From Symbiodinium natans (Eukaryota > Sar > Dinophyceae > Suessiales > Symbiodiniaceae), in NCBI GenBank assembly GCA_905221605.1, contig CAJNDS010001779.1, forward strand, positions 1,555,576 through 1,599,030: a stretch of 43,455 nt of DNA, written 5' to 3'. Every line of letters starts with the position of its first letter. The stretch's first letter is position 1. The notes beneath the pieces were generated by a model. That model was not told the DNA's origin, did no database searches, and saw only the letters and a program-made list of their open reading frames with translations. Made by a program: the position numbers and the translations under genes. This document shows, in pieces, positions 36,861-43,455 of the stretch.

Positions 36861-36939
36861 GACTGGCGGGCTGGCCTTTGGCTTTTCGGCCCTGATTCCG
36901 AGGTTGGAGAGAGACGGGGCATTTCGCGAGGACTGCCAT
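36861..36939 (+). CDS. Gene B exon 2
   Basis: Encodes TGGLAFGFSALIPRLERDGA and FREDCH, the end of helix 1 and the following loop typical of SLC43/FMP42. The donor is GAGACT at 36940 and the acceptor CCTAG|GAGAAG at 37123. Confidence 0.8.
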
Positions 36940-37123
36940 GAGACTGGGTCGGCCCGTGGGATATGTTCAGTTTTCCCTTCTTTTGGGGGTTCTAGACGGG
37001 GATCACGGTCCAGGAGCATTCATTCAGAGGCGTTTCTTTGGGCGGGCCAGGCCTAAACCCTAAACTCCTAAACCCTAAAATTTAGAGCCGTCTAGAGCCG
37101 TTTCTTTGGGGGGCCCAACCTAG

Positions 37124-37214
37124 GAGAAGCACCCCTGTCATGCCCAGCGCATGCACCTGATCTGGGTCTTCACTGCGGGAATTTCGGCCTCAGGGTTGTC
37201 CACGCTGCCACAAG
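37124..37214 (+). CDS. Gene B exon 3
   Basis: Encodes EKHPCHAQRMHLIWVFTAGI and SASGLSTLPQ, helix 2. The donor is GCATTC (GC type) at 37215 and the acceptor CCAAG|GCATCT at 37390; CAAGGCAT flanks the 176-bp intron. Confidence 0.85.
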
Positions 37215-37340
37215 GCATTCTTGGCGGGGGTGGCACCCGTTTGCCATTGATTTTGGTTTTTGGAGATACCCTCAGAAGCGGTACCCTCATTACACTCTGT
37301 GGTGCTGGGGTACTGAAAAGTAGAGTTAGAAGTAGTAACA

Positions 37341-37370
37341 GGGTACTTCGCACCCTACGTCGAAGTACCC
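37341..37370. repeat. Perfect hairpin in intron 3 of gene B
   Basis: GGGTACTTCG and CGAAGTACCC, a 10-bp stem with a 10-nt loop, within the 176-bp intron that is flanked by CAAGGCAT. Confidence 0.8.
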
Positions 37371-37390
37371 ACGAACCTCCGAGTACCAAG

Positions 37391-37975
37391 GCATCTTGAT
37401 TGATTCTTTGGGGCCCAAAGCCAGTGGGCTGGCTTTCGGCACTGCAGTGGCCGTCGGCTGCGCCCTCTTTTCTCTCGGCGGCCTCTGGGAGCATGCATAC
37501 ATCACAGGCTTCGTGCTGCTTGCCGTGGGCGGCTCGGGCGTCTACGTCAGCGCCCTCAGCTTCGGAAACCTCTTCCCAAGACACGCGGGCTTCGTCGCCG
37601 CCATCTTCGTGGGCTGCTTCGACGCCTCCATGGTCATCTTTCAAGTCCTTTCCCTCCTCATATCCTTGGGCCTGAGAGTTTCGACCATCTTCCGGGCGTA
37701 TGCTCTCCTCTCTGCCCTTCTCGCGGCCGCGGCCGGTCTTCTCTGGCCTGCCGCGCCCGTGGCGGGCAAGAACCGTGAGAGTCATGAAGAACCGGAAGGC
37801 GATGGCTTCTGGAGCAAACTCCAAAGTTTGGACTTTGTTCTCTTCGCCTTTACCGTGATCGTGGACGTCCTATGTGTGAATTTCTTCCTGGCGACGGTGT
37901 GGCCGAGGCTACGGTCGGTGGCGCCAGATGATGCGAAGATGCTGAATTCATCTCTTGCAGTACTCCTGCCAGCAG
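37391..37975 (+). CDS. Gene B exon 4 (largest exon)
   Basis: 585 bp, several membrane helices: GILIDSLGPKASGLAFGTAV, then GFVLLAVGGSGVYVSALSFG, NLFPRHAGFVAAIFVGCFDA, and a polar central loop (AGKNRESHEEPEGDGFW) before FVLFAFTVIVDVLCVNFFLA. It ends LLPAG at the GA donor GAATAG (37976). This is the core of the transporter and the clearest host coding sequence in the window. Confidence 0.88.
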
Positions 37976-38373
37976 GAATAGCATCGGGCTCTCCCAGCAT
38001 CATGCATTCTGGCCCTCAACCCAAAACCTTACACTCTAAAGCCCTAAACACCGTTTGGCCCACCTGTTTTGAGCTCGTGTGTTTCAAGCTGATCTGTGGA
38101 GGGGGGCGGGGTGGCCTAGAATAGGGGCAGCCTTCTTGCGGGGTCCTATAAAGGATGACAGTATTTTGATGAAGTTTGGGGGTATAGAAGGTGGTACCGC
38201 TATGTTGGGAAATATGATTACCACAATCAACCCCTCCCTTCCTTCCCCCGAACAGTACTTCTCCTCTAAATGCACGACATGGGGAATCTTCGTTGTTCCT
38301 TATTGGGAGTAGGGGGCGGTGTTGCAACGCAATGTCAGGGTCACGGGGTTTCGAAAGCCAAGCCTGCCAAGAG

Positions 38374-38451
38374 GAGCCATCCTTTTTGTCCCATTGCTCG
38401 GCTACCTCCTTGGCCAGCTGGGGCCTGCGGCCGGCTTCCTCGCCCTGAATG
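38374..38451 (+). CDS. Gene B exon 5
   Basis: Encodes ILFVPLLGYLLGQLGPAAGF and LALN. The acceptor is AAGAG|GAGCCATC. It restores LPAGAILFVPLLG with exon 4. Its 3' end is placed at AATG|GTGCCC because the frame meets TGA soon after. Confidence 0.75.
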
Positions 38452-39776
38452 GTGCCCTCTGAAGCATTGCTGGCTTCCGCAACCCGAACCCTGAACCCTG
38501 CACCCTAAACTGTGTTTGCTCCTTTCATTTTTGTCATGATATCACAACATCCCGCTGCTAATTGGTGTTGCAAAAGCCAGTTGCACGTAATTAAAGTCTT
38601 GTGTCTATTCTCGGCATTCTACGTGGGTAGTTCTAGATTAGAGCCCTTGTCGCGTCCCCTAATACTACCACTACTACCACTGCTACCACGACTACCACGA
38701 CTACCACTACTACCACTACTACCACTACTACCACTACTACCACTACTACCACTACTACCACTACTACCACTACTACCACTACTACCACTACCACCACTAC
38801 CACCACTACTACCACTACTACCACTACCACCACTACTATACCACTACTACATGTAACGGTGTAGTCGAAAGTGCTATTCTGCAGATACTTGATGTAGTCT
38901 GGGGTTGTTGTGCAACACATGACCAAGAACCCAAACCCTCAACTCCTGTATGACCCTACAAGACTCTAGGACCCGAAGACTTAAGGGGTATAAGGAGGGG
39001 CCCCTAGAAGGGGCCCTTAATCTTATTCCCCTACAGAACCCCTTTTGATACCGTGTATCGCTAAAGAACCCGTGAGGTCCCTTATAAGGTTCCCTCTTCT
39101 AGTCCCTTCAAAGACAGTACCAAGGTGTTTATTGCATCTTCGTGCACATGCTCACGCGGCCCGGCTAGCGTTTAGAGCTTGAAGGGCTCCATGCCCTAAA
39201 CCCTCCCCGCAGACTACACCCTAAAACGGAATCCCCTCAACCCTACGCCCGAAGCCCGAAACCCTGAGCCGCAAACCCTAAACCCTAAACCCTACCTGCA
39301 GGGTCCTAGGCTCCAACGCCTACACCCTAAACCCGAAGTAGGGCGCTCTGGGGCTTTTGGGTGTTTCCAGGGCCTTAGTTTTCAAAGCCTATGAACCCTA
39401 AACCCTATAATACCCTAAACCCAATAAACCCTATAAACCCTAAACCCCTACAAGTCCTATAAACCCTACAAATCCTATAAACCCTGGACCCTCTATGAAC
39501 CCTAAACCTTAAACCCTAAACCCCGATTTCTAGGACCCTAAAAAACGATAAAGCAGAGCCTCCCGAGCTCTAGTCTCCCAAGTTGGGCTCAGGGTTTAGG
39601 ACTTAGGATTTAGGGTTTAGGGTTTAGGGTTTGGGGTTTGGGGTTTAGGGTTTAGGGTTTAGGGTTTAGGGTTTAGGGTTTAGGTTTTAGGTTTTAGGTT
39701 TTAGGTTTTAGGGTTTCCCCGAATTTTAGAAATCTGTGTCGTCTGTCGTATCCATCCAAGGGCCTTTCATTTTCAG
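38452..39776. other. Gene B intron region with a probable missing exon
   Basis: Contains the CTACTACCA minisatellite, a GGGGCCCCTAGAAGGGGCCC palindrome near 38996, and CCCTAAA-like units from 39280 on. Phase mismatch between exons 5 and 6 implies at least one unrecognised exon. Confidence 0.4.
38655..38850. repeat. CTACTACCA trinucleotide-type minisatellite
   Basis: Repeats of CTACTACCA and CTACCA over about 190 bp. Translations on either strand give only Leu/Pro or poly-Val and are not proteins. Within the incompletely resolved gene B intron 38452-39776. Confidence 0.93.
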
Positions 39777-40232
39777 ATCCCGGGGGGCAACGCGTACATT
39801 TGGGTCGCCTTCGTGCTGTTCGCGCTGTGCCGACCGCTGGTCTACTCGTTGGCGAATACGCTGTGCGGATCGGGGCCCCAAACCCCAAACCCCAAACCCA
39901 AAACCATAAACGTAAACCCTAGATGACCCTCAACCCTAACCCTAAACCCTAAACCCTAAACCCTAAACCCTAAACCCTAAACCCTAAACCCTAAACCCTA
40001 AACTGCCCTAAGCCCTAAATTACCCTAAGCCCTAAACCCGACGTTGCGCGATCTGCGGGCCCCCCAAAGACCCTCAAAATTTAGCGCGCCCTTAAGTTGT
40101 AGGATGGGCGTTTCGTTTTCGGGCTTGCTTTGAGGGTTCGGGGTTTGGGGTTTATGGGTTTAGGGTTTAGGGTTTGGGGTTTAGGGTTTAGGGTTTAGGG
40201 TTTAGGGTTTAGGGTTTAGGGTTTAGGGTTTG
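39594..40232. repeat. Series of TTTAGGG and CCCTAAA arrays in a gene B intron region
   Basis: TTTAGGG at 39594-39715, CCCTAAA at 39939-40010, TTTAGGG at 40140-40232. Exon 6 of gene B (39777-39867) lies between tracts of opposite orientation. Confidence 0.9.
39777..39867 (+). CDS. Gene B exon 6
   Basis: Encodes IPGGNAYIWVAFVLFALCRP and LVYSLANTLC, a late membrane helix. The acceptor is TTTTCAG|ATC, one of the few without a following G. The donor is GATCGG at 39868. The join to exon 5 is not in phase, so an exon is probably missing. Confidence 0.75.
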
Positions 40233-40238
40233 GGTTTC

Positions 40239-40320
40239 TTAAGAACCACTCCCCAAAAAAAGCCTGCCCCTAGATTGCCCTTGCAAGGAAGAATATTGTC
40301 ATCCTTTGGGTGGTTCTTAA
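40239..40320. mobile_element. TTAA-flanked foldback MITE, copy 3 (intron of gene B)
   Basis: TTAA at 40239-40242 and 40317-40320 with ends GAACCACTCCCCAAA and TTTGGGTGGTTC, a near-perfect inverted pair. 82 bp in all. Confidence 0.7.
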
Positions 40321-40408
40321 GTTATTAAGCTAAACCCTATAAACCCTAAACCCTAAACCCTAAACGTAGTAAATTACAAGCCAAATCAACATGGACCGCC
40401 AGCCGCAG

Positions 40409-40469
40409 GAGAGCTTTTCGGCTACCGCTGCTTCGGCAGGATCTACGGCCTCGTGATGAACCTCGGGCG
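40409..40469 (+). CDS. Gene B exon 7
   Basis: Encodes GELFGYRCFGRIYGLVMNLG. The FGRIYG motif is a family signature. The acceptor is CGCAG|GAGAGC. The donor GCTCCA (GC) lies at 40470, and joining to 41354 gives NLGRTLAGLC. Confidence 0.82.
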
Positions 40470-40744
40470 GCTCCAAGCCCTAAACCCTAAACCCTAAACC
40501 CTAAACCCCAAACCCTAAACCCTAAACCCCAAACCCTAAACCCTAAACCCGGTGGTAAGCCTCCTGTTTTGAGGAGTACGGGTGGACCTCTTTTTTGGGA
40601 ACTACAAGAGCCTTTCTAGGCTCTAACCCTAAACACAAAAGGGGCAGTTGCATGTGGTGTCACTCGGAACTTCCCAAGTTATTCGCCCAAACCGCTGACA
40701 GGCCCAGCTCACGCAAGCTACTCCAAAGGCGGAACAAGATAAAA

Positions 40745-40893
40745 CCTACTTGGAGGTTCATGGTACTTATTAACGAATTATAACTGTACTTATAACCCGC
40801 TTATAAGCCCCTTAAGTGCCCTAAAAAGGGTTCTAAGTACAGTTATAAGTCCCGTTATAATTGGTTAATCAGTACCACGAACCTCCAAGTAGA
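40745..40893. mobile_element. Foldback element CTACTTGGAGGTTC family, long arms
   Basis: Arms of about 48 bp: CTACTTGGAGGTTCATGGTA.. at the left and its inverse ending ..CGAACCTCCAAGTAG at 40892. Further symmetrical TATAAC/GTTATA steps continue inward. Lies inside intron 40470-41353 of gene B. Confidence 0.8.
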
Positions 40894-41282
40894 CCAGACC
40901 CCAAAGCAGGCTCCAAATCAAGCCCGTTGGGGCGCTTTAGGGTTTAGGGTTTAGGGTTCGAAGGCCGCCCAAAACAGGCCCCGGGAGGCCCCACCGCCCC
41001 CCCGCAAGAAAAGTACAACAATCGGATCCCAAAACAAACTCGGGTCAACACTTTCGGTCGAATCGTTTCGGTCAAATTTTCTTGGGGCCCAAACCCTATT
41101 CAAGTTATATAAACCCTAAACAGGGGTAGGTTTGCACATAGTTTTTTTAATGTATATTACCCTTAATCCCCCAAACAACCCTCATATAAAGCCATAAGAT
41201 TTTTCATATTTCTAGGGCCCCCAAACCTGCCCCAGCACACCCTGAACCCCACATGCTTTTCTTAATTCTTAAAAACCCTCAC

Positions 41283-41348
41283 CCCTAAACCCTAAACCCT
41301 AAACCCTAAACCCTAAACCCTAAACCCTAAACCCTAAACCCTAAACCC
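41283..41348. repeat. CCCTAAA array before gene B exon 8
   Basis: About nine units ending a few bases before the acceptor ACTAG of exon 8. Similar tracts follow at 41467-41598 (TTTGGGG/TTTAGGG), 41630-41690 and 41788-41890. Confidence 0.92.
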
Positions 41349-41353
41349 ACTAG

Positions 41354-41453
41354 GACCCTGGCGGGTCTGTGCAGCCTCCTGGTGCGGCCCCTGGCGAGCT
41401 TCGCTTCGGCGCACACCTATCTGGCAGTCGACTATGGCCTCCTTCTCCTGCAG
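41354..41453 (+). CDS. Gene B exon 8
   Basis: Encodes TLAGLCSLLVRPLASFASAH and TYLAVDYGLLLLQ, the last membrane helices. The acceptor is ACTAG|GACCC and the donor GCGCCG at 41454. The 884-bp intron before it contains a 149-bp foldback element and CCCTAAA tracts. Confidence 0.78.
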
Positions 41454-41697
41454 GCGCCGACTACTGTTTGGGGTTTGGGGTTTAGGGTTTAGGGTTTAGG
41501 GTTTAGGGTTTAGGGTTTGGGGTTTGGGGTTTAGGGTTTGGGGTTTAGGGTTTGGGGTTTAGGGTTTCGGGTTTGGGGTTTCGGGTTTGGGGTTTCTTCG
41601 GAAGCTTCAGCGGGTGCGGCCCCCGCGGGTAAAACCCTCAACCCTAAGCCCTAAGCCCCAAAGCCCTAAGCCCTAAACCCTAAACCCTAATCCCGAG

Positions 41698-41808
41698 GCA
41701 TCCACGGCTGCGCTGCCACTCCGGGTTCTATGGAATGGCTCGTCGCGTGCGCCGATGCTAGAGCAGATGCGCCAAGCTCCTGGGCAGGGTTCAGGGTTTA
41801 GGGTTTAG
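41698..41808 (+). CDS. Gene B last exon (candidate)
   Basis: CCCGAG|GCATCC would join LLLLQ to ASTAALPLRVLWNGSSRAPM and run to a TAG inside the following TTTAGGG tract. Phase and AG|GC grammar fit, but the protein sequence has no family hallmark. Confidence 0.4.
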   Translation, partial: ASTAALPLRVLWNGSSRAPMLEQMRQAPGQGSGFRV

Positions 41809-42038
41809 GGTTTAGGGTTTAGGGTTTAGGGTGCAGGGTTCAGGGTTCAGGGTTTAGGGTTTAGGGTTTAGGCTTTAGGGTTTAGGGTTTCCAAGTTTTA
41901 GGGTCCTGCGGGAGGGCCTTAGTAGTTTTAGGGTTTAGGGTTCAAGGTTCAAGCTTTACGGTTTAGGGTTTTGGGTTTAGGTTTTGGGTTTAAGGCCCTT
42001 GGGATCATATTTCCCTGACTGGGCTTAAGAGGATCAGA

Positions 42039-42156
42039 TGTACTTGGTGGCCCAGTGGTACCCTTTTCCCTTTTTTTGGTTCAAGGTTCCCTTATAAAGT
42101 AGCCAACCCAAAAAAGGGTGCTTTATTATAATGTTTGTTAATGGGCTACCAAGTGT
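42039..42156. mobile_element. Introner-family element, gene context unknown
   Basis: TACTTGGTGGCCCAGTGGTACC at its left and TTAATGGGCTACCAAGTGTA at its right are inverted. Inside, TTGGTTCAAGGTTCCC matches the 36505-36860 copy. TGTA may be duplicated at the ends. No exon was recognised next to it. Confidence 0.6.
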
Positions 42157-42604
42157 AGGAGTTTTTTTTTGTCAAAGGGCTTTTTGGGGTTAACCGAGGC
42201 AGAAACCCACTTCTGGCGCGGCGGGTCCTGATTCCGTGCCGATTTCCCGATAGGAGGGTTTGGGGTTTACGGTTTAGGATTTAGGGTTTAGGGTGTAGAG
42301 CTTCGGGGTTAGGGTTTAGGGTTCAGGGTTGTTTAGGGTTTAGGGTTTAGGGGTTTTGGGTTCCGGGTTTAGGGTTTAGGGTTTAGGGGTGGATTCTTAC
42401 AAAGCGGATGTCTGACAGATGGTGTGACGGCGGGCTCTTACGCGTGGATGTGGCAAGACATGCTGCGATTGTCTAACGACCCACCGGACTCACCGGTATC
42501 ATTTCCATATTATGCATTTTATACAGTGGATGGTCTGTCGTCCAAATCCCTGCTTGGGAAGTACTGACAGCGTGCACCTAAACAATTGGGATTTTCTATC
42601 ACTT

Positions 42605-43455
42605 CACCCTAAGGCCAGAACAGCGTCATGGCCAAAGTGTTTCAAGACCTGTGATTTGTTGATATCTGTGCGAGAAATGGCAAGAGGTACGATTTGTTGC
42701 CTCTGATTTGCTACTACCTGATTTGTTGCCTGAGATTTGCTGGTATCTGTCTGAGGCATGGCAAGATGTACGATTTGTTGCCTGTGATTTGTTGGTATCT
42801 GTCTGAGGCATGGCGAGATATACGAAGTGTTACCTGAGATTTGCTGGTATTTGTCTGAGACATGGCAAGAAGTACGATTTGTTGCCTGTGATTTGTTGGT
42901 ATCTGCGTATGGCATTGTAAGATGTACGATTTGTTGCCTCTTATTTGCTGGTGTCTGTGTGACGCATGGGGAAATATACGATTTGGTTGCGTGAGATGTG
43001 TTGGTATCTGTGTGAGGCATGGTAATAAGGTATGGTAAGAAGAACGGTTTATTTCCTGAGATTTGCTGGCATTTATATGAGGCATGGCAAGATGGACGAT
43101 TTGTTGCCTTTTTTTGGCTGGAATGTGTTTGAGACATGGAAAGAAATTTTGTTGCTTGTGATTTGCTGAAATCTGATGGCAAGATGTCCAATTCGTTGCC
43201 CGTGATTTGCTGGTATTTATGTGAGGCATGGCAAGATGTACGATTTGTTGCTTGAGATTTGCTGATATCTGTGTGAGACATGGCAAGAAGTACGATTTGT
43301 TGCCTGCGATTTGCTGGTATTTGCGTGAGATATGGCAAGAAGTACGATTTGTTGCCTGGGATTTGCTGGTATCTGCGTGAGACATGGCAAGAAGTATGGT
43401 TTGTTGCTTGTGATTTATTGGTATCTATATGAGGTATGGCGAGAAATACGATTTT
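42605..43455. repeat. 52-bp satellite, runs off the window
   Basis: About 16 diverged units with a core GGCAAGATGTACGATTTG followed by TTGCCTGTGATTTG and TGGTATCTGTGTGAG. A spacing of 52 bp was checked at 42757, 42808 and 42860. The minus strand has a stop-free frame across most units because three units equal 52 codons; I treat this as a by-product of the repeat. Confidence 0.92.

Larger units (their letters stand above)
36449..41808 (+). other. Gene B span: SLC43/FMP42-like MFS transporter
   Basis: At least eight plus-strand exons join in phase to an MFS transporter of 12-helix type. Start ATG at 36449; the end is probably TAG at 41806-41808. Recognisable SLC43/FMP42-like signatures are STLPQGILIDSLGPKASG, SFGNLFPRHAGFVAAIF with a following GCFDAS, PLLGYLLGQLG and FGRIYGLVMNLGR. 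The family moves amino acids or related solutes across membranes; the substrate cannot be read here. Each resolved intron has a short direct repeat at its edges (GACT, GAGA, CAAGGCAT, AGGA), with GA or GC donors. One exon between 38451 and 39777 is probably still missing. Confidence 0.8.

Noticed and set aside
37138-37824. 228-codon minus-strand frame opposite gene B exon 4
   Set aside because: The plus strand encodes a recognisable MFS transporter with matching splice phases; the minus frame is GC-rich antisense.
38633-38926. Poly-valine and Leu/Pro frames
   Set aside because: Produced by the CTACTACCA minisatellite.

Overview
The window looks like nuclear DNA of a dinoflagellate (alveolate, possibly Suessiales/Symbiodiniaceae-like). 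The grounds are: (1) TTTAGGG/CCCTAAA telomere-type repeats in both orientations across most of the window; (2) many very short exons whose introns use GT, GC or GA donors and an AG|G acceptor, a splice grammar known from dinoflagellates; (3) a Ty1/copia retrotransposon of the dinoflagellate type, with sequence like the 3' end of the dinoflagellate spliced leader in its LTRs. No tRNA, rRNA or CRISPR was seen.

Layout. 1-4.07 kb: telomere-like tracts, poly-C/poly-A runs and small foldback elements, no convincing gene. 4.07-24.19 kb: one plus-strand gene (gene A) in about 24 exons, most only 30-120 bp. I recovered it by joining exons in phase. It encodes a roughly 740-residue polytopic membrane protein with a cysteine-rich C-terminus. 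Nested in one intron, on the minus strand, is a complete 9,933-bp copia element (9124-19056) with a TAGGG target duplication. 24.2-29.6 kb: microsatellites, foldback elements and weak exon candidates. 29.6-33.2 kb: two direct copies of a ~1.75 kb unit without telomere-like repeats. 36.45-41.8 kb: a second plus-strand gene (gene B), an MFS transporter resembling SLC43/FMP42 amino-acid transporters, in at least eight exons. 42.6-43.455 kb: a 52-bp satellite running off the window.

The most striking feature is how the introns are built. At nearly every junction I could resolve, the donor and acceptor lie in a short direct repeat of exon sequence containing AG|G or its second half. The repeat is 2-8 nt at most introns and 10-33 nt at four introns of gene A that consist largely of TTTAGGG/CCCTAAA repeats. 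Splicing removes one repeat copy and restores the frame. Several introns have terminal inverted repeats, and three share one family (end sequence GGTAGCCCAG or relatives). This is the signature of introners, insertions that create introns, and here telomere-type DNA is a main cargo.

The copia element is itself unusual. Besides gag, protease, integrase, RT and RNase H it carries two protease-like DSG/DTA domains in tandem, a cytosine-C5-methyltransferase-like domain, a 2OG-Fe(II) dioxygenase-like domain with HxD...H...R, and a membrane/cysteine tail after RNase H. Its coding region is split over three frames by two -1 shifts, each at a plausible slippery heptamer. Its primer site matches the anticodon arm of initiator tRNA-Met (copia-type half-tRNA priming).
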